Source: Saccoglossus kowalevskii
Lineage: Eukaryota; Hemichordata; Enteropneusta; Harrimaniidae
Reading direction: 5' to 3'
NCBI RefSeq assembly: GCF_000003605.2
Contig: NW_003122409.1
Location: 344,757 to 399,783, forward strand
Length of the DNA stretch: 55,027 bases
The position numbers were made by a program, and so were the translations under genes. Below the pieces are notes generated by a model that saw only the letters and a program-made list of their open reading frames with translations, was not told the DNA's origin and did not search any database. This document shows, piece by piece, positions 34,765 through 49,500 of this stretch. Each line of letters begins with the position of its first letter. Position 1 is the stretch's first letter.

Positions 34765-34995
34765 TTAATAACACTTTGAGCGTTAAAGTCAACTTCAGGT
34801 AGCATCTACAAAAATATTCAATTTATAGTCTGCTTTTTTCATAAGAAATGTTGTGAAATTTTCAAAATTTTTGCTCTAAAACTAGAAGCAATGTCACATT
34901 TTCCCCTTTGGTTCAAAATTAAGATTAAATTGCAGCAAATGTGAACAAATCTACCTGAATTTAATCGGGAAAAACTTTGCTGCTCAAAAGGTTAA
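34765..34995. mobile_element. piggyBac-like MITE (TTAA flanks)
   Basis: TTAA-TAACACTTTGAGCG at the left and GCTCAAAAGG-TTAA at the right give inverted termini ending in TTAA. The interior starts GTTAAAGTCAACTT, a phrase also found near 40630 (GTTAAAGTCAACTT). Non-coding, 231 bases. Confidence 0.5.
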
Positions 34996-36950
34996 TAGTA
35001 GGTGTCAAATTACATCATAATACTGAGAGTTATTGACCAATGTGACCCAGAATTGACACAATATACATTAATACAGTTACATGTAACTTATTCTGAAATG
35101 TTATAATTTTACCCGTTATAAATTTTATGACATTCACAGTTTTTAGTTTTTTTTCTACACTCACAAAATTTTGTTCCTCATGAAATGAAAGCAATTTAAA
35201 ACATAGAAATTTTATAATAGGTTTCATTATGTATATCTTTTAGGGATTTTTCAAACTTCTATGAGATCTTACGTTATTCATGCAAGGTGTTAAACAAACA
35301 TCTGCCGCAAAAATAAAATAACTTGATTTTGAACTTGATTTTTTTCAATGTCAAAATAACAATCTTTCTGAGAAGAGCTTGACCCGAGGTACATGTACCC
35401 TACTTAATAAAAATTGACTATCATCAAATCTTTATATTATTAAAAGTGAAAATACTCTCATGCTTGTCCAATCTCAAGAAATGTTTGAAATGCTATATTG
35501 TCCTCTTTTTACGTTCTATTTATCGCATAACCCAGAATCGGGAGAAGTTTGAAAAATGTCTTATTGAAAACATCACAAATCGAAAACAACTGCCTCCACA
35601 TACTCAAAAAAATCACTGCAACAATTATTTTCACACGTACTTGTCCGGCCCAGTCAAAATACTACAGAAAGCTAATAAACACAAGCAGAGTTTAAGCCCA
35701 ATGTTTTTTTTTTGTTTTTTTTTAGAAATTGAATACAAGAAATTGAAAACAGAGTTAGGGGGGTATAGTGACAGAAGGGTGATAAGTACTGTACTTTCTG
35801 ACGAAAGGTATTTTCAATTTTATTTTGCATCAACCATGGAATGAAGAAACAAAAGACCATTGCAATGGAAGAAAAGCGAGACCTGTTTATATCAATATGT
35901 CAATTTATTTCAAAACAAAGCAGAATAAAACAAAATTTTCAAAAAGATTGAAAACACTTTATATTTATTCATATCAATCCGATCCGATACAACATAAATT
36001 CCTTTGTGACAACTGAATCAAGAATATTAATGTAGTCTTCCACACCGTATCGTATTAAATCAATATTTAATGCTTTGTAATGAATTTATTGAGTACCGAC
36101 TTCCTATTCAACCTGAACCAATTTTGTCATCACTCAAGACAGTCACGATTTCCCAGGGTCCACGAGGCAAATTCACCTATTGTCTATATTATTTCACATC
36201 ACTGATAAACTGAATTAATTATTGGTCAGAACACATCAAAAAATTGTAACAATGATTTATAGTTATCCCTACAAAATGTAAATTATTTGTTCTGCTCATA
36301 AGCCGAGCCAAGCTGTATATAAATATATTAACCCAACACCAACAGATGCCTGTAAGATCATGACTTGAATGCGAAGGTGAAAATCTATTAACTATTATTT
36401 ATTAGTTATTAGACTGTGCAAAAGAACAAACCATATGGGAAACTACTGTAATTATATAAGAGATAAATAATCAGTCTGACAACTTCAGAATATTGCTGCA
36501 GTGAAAATTTCATTTTGGATATTTTAAAAAAACAGCAAGTCTTGGTTATTTTTCCACAAAATGTCATTCTTATTATTGTCGTTGAATAGAGCCATCAGAC
36601 GGTTTCCGTGCTAGAATGGGGGTTGATTTCTAGCACACACAAATTATTCACTGTTTCCATGGTTCCCAGTGTTTCGATGAGCTATCAAATGTTTCCCTAG
36701 CAGACAAAATTGGAACTTTTTTTTATACCTAGAGTGCGTAAGTTTGGAAGACAATGACGGAACTCAAAACTCATCTATTATCAAATTATAAAAATTATTA
36801 GGTGTTAAAATAATATGGTTTACAGTATTTTGTCAGAAAGGTCTGACAAGCGTTACCGTCTATAACACAACATGAAATAATACAATGACTTTGGTGATTT
36901 CAAATCATTCATCCTTACAACGTGATGTCATATATATATTCATACATGGT
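34996..36950. other. No gene recognised
   Basis: AT-rich intronic sequence with a T-rich tract at 35704-35723. The 132-codon plus frame at 35446-35844 is lysine- and asparagine-rich with no known domain. Confidence 0.45.
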
Positions 36951-37205
36951 CAGTGGCGGCGACCCCGTGGGGGCGGTCTCCCCCACAATAGGCACCAGAA
37001 AACGTAAGAGACATATACCTAAGTGTACCATCAAAATTTGCTCCCCAAAATGCAGGAAATAGCATTTCAGAAGGTCTGGATTTCAAAATTTTCCCAGGAG
37101 GAGTATGCCCCCGGACTCCCCAAGAAAGATCCTTCGGCACTCAATTTGTTGACATTCACATAAAATCTTCGCCCCCACAGTCAAAAAAAGCTGCCGCCGC
37201 CTCTG
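36951..37205. mobile_element. hAT-like non-autonomous element (CAGTGGCGGCG termini)
   Basis: CAGTGGCGGCG at 36951 and CGCCGCCTCTG ending 37205 are inverted copies with one mismatch in eleven. The interior is conspicuously GC-rich against its surroundings (GTGGGGGCGG, ATGCCCCCGGACTCC). CAG-GGCGGC-type ends are typical of hAT elements. A clear 8-base target duplication is not seen, so the insertion is old or the borders are slightly off. The 66-codon minus frame inside is probably meaningless. Confidence 0.6.
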
Positions 37206-37544
37206 TTGGTTACCATGAAAAACACAGCACAATATGTTATATTGATCCAGACATTGGTGTATACTTTAAATGCATTAATTATTCATGAGGTTTAGCTACT
37301 TTCCTTGATAATTAAATCCCCTAAATTAAATTGATGACCATGTAGGATTACAATAAAACAACACTTTTTCACCGGCAAATGCATGAATTTAAAAATCCAG
37401 TGAATAACACTCAAAATATCAAACTATGCAGTGAAATTAAACAAGGAAATTAATGCTTTTAAGATACAATTGAATAAGTTTGTAAAACAGGGTTTCTGGC
37501 ATGGCTATCTTACAAGATATGTGCTTATTTATATAATAACTGCG
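37206..37544. other. No gene recognised; AAATCCAGTGAATAAC words
   Basis: At 37370-37440 the words TGAATTTAAAAATCCAGTGAATA and GCAGTGAAATT resemble pieces of family B and C interiors, so a decayed CTGTAAAA-type element may be present. Confidence 0.35.
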
Positions 37545-37710
37545 AACTGTAAAATAATTTTTTGCTATTTTTTAAAATAAAATCCAGCTAATACACCTTT
37601 TTTTTTCTACATTTTACATTCAACTCATCAAAAATCAGTGAAAATAAACTTCATACAAAACACTCAAGAAGTTTTTTCAGTGAAAATCCCAGCTAAAATA
37701 AAGTATAGTA
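37545..37710. mobile_element. MITE family B, copy 3, decayed ends
   Basis: ACTGTAAAATAATTTTTTGC at the left; interior CATCAAAAATCAGTGAAAAT and CATACAAAACACTCAAGAAG; right end AGCTAAAATAAAGTATAGTA without the final TTTTACAG. Confidence 0.72.
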
Positions 37711-38524
37711 CTGTGGAAAGCAAAATATTCACCAGGCTTAATTTTGATTATACAGATTTGATGTTACAGGAATATTCACACACACATGATATTGTAAATA
37801 GTCAACTCACTCATAATGGAAACCCACAGATTTCCCAAAATGAAACTGGTGCGTTTGTATTACCGTAGTACAACAGATCTGGACTGTTCTTGATACCCAA
37901 TATTAAATTAGCCATGATTCAATAATGGTGGTTCTCAGTTTATGTTGATTCTAAATAGCCCTACTTCAATGTACATTAGCAATCAAACAATTAGATAAAG
38001 GGCATTCATGGAAATGAAATTCCGCAAATGTCACTGCGACAGGAATGAACTCTGCTATATAATTTCACATAAACTTGTTTCACATAAAACAAAAGACATA
38101 CAGAGGAGAGGGAATATAGAGGGGAAGGCGAAGTTGTCGTCTTGTGTTCACAAGAAAACGATATCAATTTTGAAGACTCAAGTCTGATCGGCGTACTGAT
38201 CTCTTTGTTCGCATTTCCAATCACGCTTAGCTCAACTTAAATACGATACATGTGCCATTACTTGCATGACATAAAGGTAACATACCACGTTGTTAACTCA
38301 CCCGACCGGCCTTGCGGTGTCAGCTTAAAAAAGAGCAACGTTACATAGTTTAAACTGGAACAATTATCTGCGTTGGCAGGTAGCCAAAACTAACCAACTG
38401 AACATACAGACATCAATGCACTACAAACACAGTGCTTGTGAAGTGACACAAGAACCAAATAATAACATTAACTGTACTTCAAGCATTTAAAAAGTCTATG
38501 TAAATGTCATAAAATCTTTTTAAA
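37711..38524. other. No gene recognised
   Basis: Intronic sequence with a few CpGs at 38285-38330; nothing recognised. Confidence 0.5.
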
Positions 38525-38537
38525 CCCCCCCCCCCCC
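38525..38537. repeat. C13 homopolymer
   Basis: Thirteen C on the plus strand. Confidence 0.95.
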
Positions 38538-41500
38538 ATCATGTCTGTAAAGATAATATTAGCTGTAGATGAATTCCATTTGAAATAAGCAACCAATATT
38601 TAGTCTAACACAAGCCAAAAGATTATTATCATTTATCGCAATTGTTATGGAAATCTTTGTATTTGTGAATAACAGGAGAAAAATTTGTGTTCATCAAACC
38701 TGGAGAAGTTCATCCAGTCATTGTAAATGAGTTGCTACCAGTGACTTTGATAATCAATCGATTCCAAAACAATGTGGCAACCAGTCCAGTCCAATAACAA
38801 TAATACCTACATGTACCACCAGTCAGTGCAATCCAGAACTCCAAGCACATCACGTCGTGAGAGTGCTCCAATCAGAGAATAAGATTTGAAACCGCAAGTC
38901 GACGACCGAATCACAAGCTACATCATGCAACGGTCTACCCATTTTGCTGTGGCAATCATCTAATTTTGTCGTGATTGCGACAGTCACCTCAAAACACATT
39001 GTATTTGGCAAACTTTAGAAACACATGTTCACAATAAAGTCAAAATACGCTAGGAGACTCACTAGATTTCATTTCCAATAATCTTGTTTGATGCAATCTA
39101 TAATTTAAGAAAAATACAATACCAAATCCACTAAAATTGAACCCAATGAATATTCTGTAAAAGATGTGCTTCTAAAAGAGTGATTAAATTCGTCTATTTA
39201 AAAAGATTCACATAACAGTAATCAACATGAACTTCCCAATTGAGACGCGCATCTAATTGAGCAAAAAGAGTTATACATGAAATACAATTGATCATTAATT
39301 GTTACAAAGCAAAGGGTAGTTAATTATTACATAGTCATAAATAATAAAAATAATTACAATTAATGAGGCTTATATTTTTTCAGTCAAACTCTCTAGTGTG
39401 ATAAATATGCGATAATTTGATAAAATGAAGTGGATATATTTGTGTGTTTTCACACTCCCTGAAGCTAACAAAAACACCAGTCACAATATATTCTGTTTAA
39501 TCATACATCAATCGTCTGAACTTACCTGAATGCAACCGATCGGCACAACACTTATAGTCATTATATTCATGTATTATATCATTTTCTGTTTAATATATTG
39601 ATAATTTCCTTTAAAACCATAAAACTGCTAAATTCGGACCAGTATGATCATTTTAATGAATAAGCAGACTGTGACATGCGTGGTCACCATGGTAACAGTT
39701 GTGAAGCCACAACACATGGACTGCAAGGTATGTCATATCAGCAAAACAGTCAGATTTACAGGTTCGCCGACAAAGCGTTATTTTATGTCACTTATCTCAA
39801 GTACATATCACGGAACCAAGATATGTTGCTGTGGATGTTGGTTTGAGACTTCAAGGACAAAAACTCAAGTATTTATGAACTCTATGTCTGCACACAGTTT
39901 GCAAATTATTATTACCACTGATTCATTTATTTCCCTAACGCAGCACTGTTGCATTGCATTTAAGTCCCATGCAATAATGTACAAAACATGTGTAAAAAAA
40001 ATAATAATATTTGTTTACATAAAATATTTAAACAGCAGGAGGCATTTAAAAAAAAAATGTGTGTGCTGTTGTGAGTGTTTTCACATGTTTGATTAGTGAT
40101 TAATTCTCTCTAATTTTTATATTTTACAACTCATAAATCACTCATGTATGGCTTAATTGTTTTGCCAATTGTGGGAGTTCGAGAAAAACCGTAAAAGTTT
40201 TTTCAGTAGTATTTTAAGTCTATGGTATTCGTTACCAGTAACATTATTTTGAAACAGTCACAGCGATCTCCTTCAAATGACACACGGAGATGGAACTTAC
40301 TTTACACCAAAACATGCTGGGACAAAGTTGAGGAATTATTTAATTACAAATTTTGCTTTACAGCTAATTACTAATTAACATTTCATTATAAAATTTGTCT
40401 AATAATAAATATTAAAGAGAGCATGTATCAAGCGCAAAAGTTAAATAGTTTCACATTTCATTCCAATGGGCAGACATAAACAAGGGGAAATGCATAAAAT
40501 AGAGGAAACAGAGTAAAATATTGAAGTAAACTTTTTTTTGTTTTGAGAATCCCAGAATAATATCAATATTTCATGGAACACTAATTCCTCCATGTCAATT
40601 TGTCAACATCCCTTATTACTTAGCATGTTAAAGTCAACTTTTACAAATCTGTTTTTTTTTTCAAGTTTCTCATCAGTAAACCTGTATATTCAAGTGATGT
40701 CCAGTTTGGTCCAGAATTTATGAAAAAAATACAGAAAATATAATAAAAATGTGAAAAACACTGTAAACCACTTTTTAAGAATAAAGTATTTTTGTGAGTC
40801 AGTGAAAATCATGAAATTTGGTATTAGTGAAAGTTTCCCTGGTGTCCTACAACATTGAGCGTCTCAGTGTCATTTGCAAAAAGAATTTCGTCACGGTTTA
40901 CAGAATTGCACAAACATGTTGGTGAGAAACAGCATTTGAGTTGGTAGTGGGTAGTCAACATAAATATTTCCCAATGTTTCACATCAATTAATCAAACTAT
41001 TTAATGACCATACTCACAGATAATCTCGTAAACAAGATGAAAGGGAATTACAGACTGAAAACTGAACTGCTTCACAGAACTAAAATAAACAATACTAAAT
41101 ACCACATAATTAAATTAATATCACAGACTAAAGTGTGACCACAATGCTTTCAGAGGTCACTAAACAACACTGCTATGAGATGTACATAAATGTCCTTGAG
41201 TCCAGTTCATGGAAACTAATGAAGGTCACTCAATCCTCCTTTTTCTAAGTTTCCGGTGGTACTATGGTCGTTCAGCACTAAACTACAAAAAATGTAATAC
41301 TGCGGCATTTATGTATGCTTATTAAGCCTATATGTTGTTCTCGTATACTAGTTTTTGATTTCTTCTTGGTTAAACCTTTTCACAACTTTAAATGACAAAT
41401 ATTATATATACAAGCGGTTAGAATTTTAAAGAGTGGTGGTCTTCATGCAGCATCCTGTTCAATATGGGACTCATAGCGACGTACACAGCACGTGTAATAA

Positions 41501-43033
41501 ACATTGTTTGTTTACATCAAATTCGAACACGCGCTGCACCACGACAGAATGCACGCCATTTGAAATAAAAATAAATACCAGCAGAATATTTGTTTTTGAG
41601 GCATAGGACTTCTAATCTGTTTTATTAGTAACGTATGTGCACAGAGGTGTGTTTATGAAGTCAAAATATGCTATATTTTATTCACAGTAAAGTACATTTC
41701 ATTTCCATGAAAATTATCTGCACTAGTCCCTTCCCACCTCTCCTCTCCCACAGCGAGACATATGACATATCAATCTTTGCAGTGTGATGTGACTGCGACT
41801 GACAGGCAAAAAAACCATTAAGTATACAATGCATACAACGCTGCAGACAAGGTTAACAGTCAGAAATGAAAGAAATGCAAATTTAATTTGATCGTGCTTG
41901 AATCAAATATTGCTATTTTTGAACATATTTAATTATGGACGAGTTGATATTTGATCTTTCTGAATTATTCCGACCAATAAAACTAAATATAATACAATGT
42001 ACGTGTAGAACATTAATTCACAAATTTTGTATAACATACTTTGGGTTTTTCTGTTTGCTCATGGTTTAGTTTCATAATTTTTTTTATATTATGGTTCAAC
42101 TTATTATTAAGAGCCACAACTTTCCAAATATTGGAAGAAAAATTGGAGATGGTTTCTATATTCCCTTTGCTGACAAAACAGATAAACAAATGCATTATAA
42201 TCTTCTGTGTAATAATGCTGACAGTAGCTCAGAAAATAAAAATTGCTAATCAAAAATAATAATCTTTAGCAGAAACCTATTTTTCTTCTTTTAATTCATT
42301 TAAAACATGACTTTTTATTTAATTTTGTTTAAATTAAGTAGACTCATCTCATAAAATAATTCAATGAAATTCCTAGCCCTGAAGAGTTGATTGTTAAGAT
42401 GAGTCTGAGTGTTAGATTACAGGGCAATGTACAAGAAGCAGACGATTTCTAACATTCAAAGATCTCACAGCTTAAAGCGTATCACTCGCATTGAATGGTC
42501 ATTTGTTGCTAAATAAAGAAAGGGTCATTCAATAGGTCATGCTGTTCTTCCATGTAATTTGTAAACTCCGCAATAAATTTACAGACAAGCTGCCGAGAAG
42601 TTTAGTGTTAATATACTGAGATTGAGTGTGACAAGTGACGGTAATATTTTCAGGAAATATGTAGTCTACAAATTCCTGATGAACAGAAACTCTGCAGTTT
42701 GCTCAATTCATGGAGGTATTTTCAAACATTCTATTTTTAAATTTGATTAAATAAATCATACAATACATATGGATATCTTATACAAAAATTCTTTGTAAAG
42801 ACTAAAAAAGGCATTTTGATGTCTTAGTTATTCAGATGAAATATTTGACTGTATTTTCTAAAAAAAGTCTGAAAACTACTGAATAATTTCATATTCACTA
42901 ATTGGCTGAACAAATTGCGAAAAGAAAATTTTATAGTAATAATGACTTAGATCGTTCGCATGTCAGCAAAAAATTTTGCAGCATTGAACTTGTCTCCATT
43001 GTCCTACGAAACATTGTCAGTGACTTTTGCAAG
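38538..43033. other. No gene recognised
   Basis: AT-rich intronic sequence. The 150-codon plus frame at 39644-40096 is the longest here but is rich in Ile, Lys and Cys with no domain. Around 40610-40740 the sequence (GTTAAAGTCAACTTTTAC, TTCAAGTTTCTCATCA, GTCCAGTTTGGTCC) resembles 46870-46940 and 34780-34900, so an old dispersed repeat is likely. Confidence 0.45.
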
Positions 43034-43052
43034 TTTTTTTTTTTTTTTTTTT
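43034..43052. repeat. T19 homopolymer
   Basis: Nineteen T on the plus strand, within otherwise unremarkable AT-rich sequence. Confidence 0.95.
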
Positions 43053-46000
43053 ACAAATGCCAACAAATCTTTAAATTGCAAAAATTACCATTGATGAAAA
43101 TTAAGCTGTCTACTGTAATTTACATAAACAGCATATTGTCAGCAAAGATTGTTAAAAGATGTCTGGTTACATCATACACATATTATGATTAATAACTGAA
43201 TGTAAATAATTTTAATATAGCTATAAGAAAAGACATATTAATATTAAATATTATTATTACACATTGCAAAGTATGCGTGTATTACGTGACTGAAGTAGCC
43301 AACCAGCTACGGCAAATAAACAGTTATTTTGCTGCTAGTCGCCTCGTAACCAAACCCCCAACATTTCAGTTACTCACTTCTAGTAATGCACTGGGTAATG
43401 TATTCTTATCTTAACACTACACTGGACCTTATCTAACATTTTATTATTCAAGGTTGTGGCATTGACTGTATTGATCAAAACAATTTAAAATCAGCTCAGA
43501 TAGCCATGGATATGTTTTGAATTAAATTAACAAAGAATTTGACAACTACTTCATATATTTTTGTTATATTTGCACTTCTAATTGGGTAAACACGATATTT
43601 CTGATGTATTTATTGTTATGGTTGTTTATTCAAAATTATATACTAGTAGTAGGGAACCAATACTAAATGATGTACGAGGGAAAACTTTGCATAACACTGC
43701 ATGTAAACACCACCCCAGTCATACTAGTACACATAAACCCTCCCCTGAAATCATCATACCTTCATGATGATGGATGACTGCGCAAGAATCTTGTATAATG
43801 TAGTCAATCCACTCAAAGATCCATCGGACTCTTCTGTGTGAAAATATGCCTTAGGCTATGCTTAAAATTGACAACACAGGCTGACTGCAGAACATACCGT
43901 AATATCATGGTATACTTAACAGCAATTAATTAACACTTTCACTTAATGTTTGGCTAGTTCAGAAAAAAACAACAACAATAACAACGTTTGAGGTTTTTCC
44001 AACAATCTGTTTTAGAAAAAAATCATTTTTCATGGTGCATATATCTAAATCCCTTACAAATATGAACTCTGAATATTAAATATCATTATGATATTTAAGT
44101 TCATAACTTAAATCATTAATTTTTAATGGTATTTAATTTCACTATTTTGACCCTATTATTAACTTTAGTTTTTATTTTTTTAGTTTTAACTTCATGCATT
44201 TGCCGATGGGAACATTGTGTTCTGCAGTAATTTCACACGTTAAATGTTAATTAGATTTTGCGGATTTCACTGACTAGTGAAATTACAACCTTGTGACTAA
44301 TGAATGCGTTTTAAAGTATTTTGAATGTAGCTGTCTACATGTAGATATAGATGTTAACTGCTATGGTGGCGTCTCATGAAATTAAAGAATGTCTTGTGTT
44401 GGTGACCTGGAGAGTACAATTATTCTCAGGTGTAGCTGTGTTTTCACTCACCATGCCGATGTTCCCAGAGGAGCGACTCAAATGGACGAAGATATTATAC
44501 AAGGAAATTTTGGTAATAATTATCATTGTAGTTAAACCAAACATTTTCAGTTTCCTGGATTTTTAACTGAGATTAAGCATTTTTAGTTGAGGTTGAAATT
44601 CAAAATTGCTGCAATCACACTTGATAAAGGTAAATAATGATTCACTTGGAAATTGTAACATGATAATACTGTGGAAGAAGACAACAAAATTACAATAGAA
44701 CAGTGGCAAATAGGGTAATTACCTGACAGCTCAGCTCATTATCACAACTGTTGAGTGTTCAAGTGTGAAAACTAAGGGCATATTTTGACACAGAAAGTAC
44801 TAATTGTTAAGAACTGTTAGTTGTATGACTGCCAAGCATTGTTTTGTTGTCACAATGTCTCAACAATTATTCTGCAAATAAATCAGTTTGCTCACCAGCC
44901 AACAAGCGAAACTCAATAGATTTATCAAGTACACAGAGCTTTTCACACACCTATACAATTTTTGTTTGTTAAAAATCGCAATTAGAATTCTGTTCTGCAA
45001 AGCAGTGGGGTGAAAGCACAAGTACTTTCCTTGTCCCAAGAATCTGTACCCACGGACAATGACAACTGGGTAGCAGTACATACTCACCAATAAATACGCG
45101 AGTTATTGAAAGCATTATAATATCTTGAGATGAGCCCCAGGCATTTAGCTCTTGGTCCTTCTTTTATAACTCCACAATACAATCACTGACTATCCAGCAG
45201 ATAGATTGTTGACAAGAATGTCAGCAGAGTAAACAAAGCGTTTACATGTACACTACACCCTTACTGCAGGGCTTCCGACTCCACAAAGTCAAGTCCATGA
45301 GATTTCACACACAAATAAAGATGCAAAAAAAAAAGCTCTGGTACACCATGAATTAGAAAGTAAGACAAATTCAATGTATTTTAAATCACTATCTCATTTA
45401 TAAGAATTTTTTTTTTTTTTTCAGTTAGAGGGAATTGTACACTTTTTGATTGACTGGTGTCCCCATGGCATATAACACGTAATTGTCAATATCTCAGAAA
45501 TAGAAGTCGGATTAGGAACAAAGTTTGAATGCAATAATAACTGACCAAAACACATCCCACAAATCTAACTAGAAACACTCGCACACAGATCTGCCAGGGT
45601 AAATCACAAATTATACATAATACTAGACAAAACAAAGAAAAGTTTTTTTTGAAATATGGAATTATGATTTTATCAAAATATCTCCAAGTAAACCAACATA
45701 ACATTATTAAAGTTTGGTACAACAGGGCTTTATTGTTTAAACTAACAATAGAGTCAAAGCTGATTGGTTGCTTAGCAATGAAACCATTTATCCAGTACCA
45801 CCAAATCTGAGGGTAGTCTGTAATTGGAGAACTCTACTGTAACCATGGGAACAATGAATATATGTAATGGTAGTATTGGTACTTGCAACAAATATTTGAC
45901 TATGAATGCTTATTTTTTTAAGAACTTTTCTATAATTTATTGTTTATTTTGCTTTAAATGAAATTTTCCTATTGGTTGCAGATACTGATTGACATGTTTC

Positions 46001-46429
46001 ACAAAACATGGACATAATCACGCAGGTTTATTCTGTGAAAACTGACAGATAGGAAGCCAAAGTAAGGGATACTTCTTGATTAGGTACACCTGGTGGAAAA
46101 AAGTGCTTAAAAACGATTAAAAAACTCTAATTTAAGGCAGTCAATTCAATTACATTACTGGAGAAAATCCTGCGTTGAGTCAGAATCCGTGGAGACAAGA
46201 AGGGAAACATGGGATTGAAGATATGCAGAATGATAATAAAGCGTGTAAGTATGACTGACAATATAGGAAATGGATGGAAATGTTTATCCCTAAATATTTA
46301 TCAAGTGTAGAATCAGTATGAGATGAAGAAACTATAGCCTGTGGTGATTCACAAAGGAAAAATTATTTAATGAAATTTTATAAATATTGTTATGTAATAA
46401 TTAAAGAATAAAAACGGCAGTAACAACTA
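43053..46429. other. No gene recognised
   Basis: AT-rich intronic sequence; T15 at 45407-45421 and an AACAACAACAATAACAAC run near 43970. Frames of 61-78 codons on either strand are not recognised. Confidence 0.5.
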
Positions 46430-46430
46430 G

Positions 46431-46515
<85 letters not shown>
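46430..46515. repeat. (AT)n microsatellite
   Basis: Alternating A and T for over 70 bases without interruption, with one ATAC near the left end. Confidence 0.98.
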
Positions 46516-46518
<3 letters not shown>

Positions 46519-49500
46519 TCAAATATCAAAGGGAAAAAAATTCTAGAATATCCAAACAGATGTAGAAATAATATTTCTGATTTTTTTTTCAGTTTTAAAC
46601 AGACTGAGCCTTCTTTTCAAACACCAATGTCAACTTACTGTGAACCGTAAAAATTGTTAGAGCTAGGAATTTTCACGAACTTATTACTTCATGGCATTCG
46701 TGTAGACAAAATGTTGCAAAAAGATACTGATACTCTGCGGTGTAAGACCCCAACAGAAATATTCCCAGCTACAAAATTTATCAATTTTCACCAACTTAAG
46801 AAATTCACAAAAATTTGTCACTCAGAGAATAGATCGGTTTACAGAGAACCAGCATAATTTACTTACAGATTTTTTTCAAATATTCTCATCAAACCTAAAA
46901 TTATGTCCAGTTGGTTCAAAATTAACAAAAAAAACAGAAAAGTACTTTAAAAATATTTCATGAATAATTCGGTAATGAAATAGCATTCAAAGAGTTCAAG
47001 TTTATTCAAGATAGGGAACACTAGCTTTCAAAAAAGTGGGAATATTTGTTTGGAATCAGCACTACACATTCATGTACTAGCACTACACATCCATGTACAA
47101 ACAGGGACATGAAGACGTGTGACGGGCACAAATGAGGAAATATAATCTCGACCAGAACGACTTGCTGAAATCTGATTTTAGGGCAGTGACACAAAGAGAG
47201 TCCATAATTAGTTGTTGATGAGAGGACCCTTCTACTCAAGACCATTGGCCAAAACGCTTGTTTACTTTGTTGGTGCGAAACACAGCCTGTTGTGAGGCAA
47301 GACGTAAAACAAACACACAAACATAAAAGACTTTATCCAGGACAATGCACCGATTGTGTTAAAACAATTATTAAGTTTGGCAGATTTTGTTGACTGTACA
47401 ATCAGTCACTGTAGCTACCAGCATATCTACCAAAACACTATGCAAAACACTATTATTAAAAATAACTATAAAATTGAGGGGCTATTAATTTTAATTACGG
47501 GGTGATATTCACCCAGATTAAAACTGATATATCACATTTTATTATCCACTTTTATTTAGCACAGTTATATCCAGTGACAACAGGTAACCGTGGCAATGAA
47601 CTGAACATGTGACAAATCTGAAAACACTCAAGGTTTGAATTTCTGCATTTAAATTAGACTAAAAACACAATTAAATGTATAAATTTAAACTCCATTCATA
47701 CCTACCCTGTTAATGTAATTAACATCAAATACTGAACAACAGAATGCAGCGAAAAACATCTGCAATCAGTACAATTTGTGTTTTAAATTGTCCTATTCCA
47801 AAAGGAGCATATGGCGTGAGCTCAGCTAAAGATGGTCGGAAAGTGAACCTCATTTGCAATATTAATTGAACCATGAGTTCACATGGTAATATGACGACTG
47901 ATAATGAAGGAGTCGCTCCATACAATGGGGCAAGTAGGAAAAATAGACTTCATTCAAATAAACTTGTACAGTATTATACTCTGTATTAATATCCTAAGAG
48001 CGAGACAGTTTAACCGATTGAGTATCGTGCTAAAATAATTCAAACCGGCACTTATAATTAAATGCTATCATATGGAATGAATAAAAACCTAATATGGAAT
48101 AAATACTTAATCTGTGAATGTTATACATGAACACAGTGATAGAATTTGTATCGCATGCGATGTTGACACACCATAACCGTTTTTAAGTTGAAAAGAAATA
48201 CATTTCCGGAAATGTTCACGAGTAGATAGACTTGCGATTTATTTTAGACAGGGAGTCTCATTGTCTTATAATGCATGTGGATGGATGTACATACACTTAT
48301 TAACAAATGTTTGGTGGTTAAAATTTAAGTTACAGTTTTTTCACAAAACAACTGGTAGTCATTTGGTTAAGGTTGCCCAATGGAGGGCTAAAGGAAGTTT
48401 TTTTATAAATTAGTTTTTCTAATTCATTAACATTCTATAACCATAATTGTGCTTTTTTTTTTCGTGATATCCTCCAGCCGACTCTACAAATGGGCAACCA
48501 CTAATTATTATTAAATATATTCCAAAATCAGAGAATAATTTTGGAAGAACTGGAGGCCTCGAGACTGAAATATTAGTAATGTATTTTGATTCTGATATTC
48601 TGTTTCATTTTTTTGTACACATGCAGGTTTTATTCTCGATCACAAGAATAAAAAATAAAATGCATGGTTGATTTGAATGGCTGGTACACGTCGCATGACC
48701 AATGCCATGCTAGGATTTCTCAAAAAAAAAAACATGGTTTCCTAGCAAGTCTCAACATGTACATGGTATCCCTGCTACTGACATACATCATACAATCACT
48801 ACTCGCTACCTAGGAAAGATTAAACCATTAGCGCCATGGTTTAACGAAAAAGAAGAAAAAGAAAAAAGAAGGACTAAAAAAGTGTTGACATGTAAAATGA
48901 AAAATGTCGGCTCAGCATCTTGCTGTGGTATTATAAATTAACTCTATGGTAGTCTCTATGCATGCTTCTAATTACAACGATGTTGACAGAGTTTGCACAG
49001 TTTGCAGAGTGGGGTGGAGTCACTACAGAATATAATTCTTAGTTCAAGACCTACTTCCCTTCCCATTTTAATACTCAGATCCTTCCTCTCAGCGAGCATA
49101 ACCATTAGTCTTTCAGCAAGAAATCATTCTTCATGACATTTAAAAAACTAGCTGGAGATTGAGAACCAGTGATCACCAAGAAAATAATTAGTGAGCTCTA
49201 TTTTAATTTATTTATTTACCACCCAACCCTACCCTCCTCCTCAGGGCCTCCAACCGGTTCCCATATATACAAACAGTTCATATTATTCACACTACATAAT
49301 TCATGCGTCTAAGGGTCTACCATTGAATTAAAATGTTTTGACAATTAAACACGCTGGCTGTTCTTTTCTTCTCTAATTCACTCTCACTTCTATTGTTCTC
49401 TAAATGGCCACTACTGTGCACCTAATTTATTCCCATTCTACACTCTATCCCGTGGCTCACGACGTAACCACGGTCATTTTTGTACTACCTGGTGTAAAAA

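Noticed and set aside
35446-35844. 132-codon plus ORF
   Set aside because: Lys/Asn/Ser-rich frame containing a T-rich tract read as poly-Phe; typical of chance in AT-rich DNA.
39644-40096. 150-codon plus-strand ORF
   Set aside because: Longest non-repetitive frame in the window, but its composition (Ile, Lys, Cys, Thr) is that of AT-rich non-coding sequence. It has no domain and no splice context.
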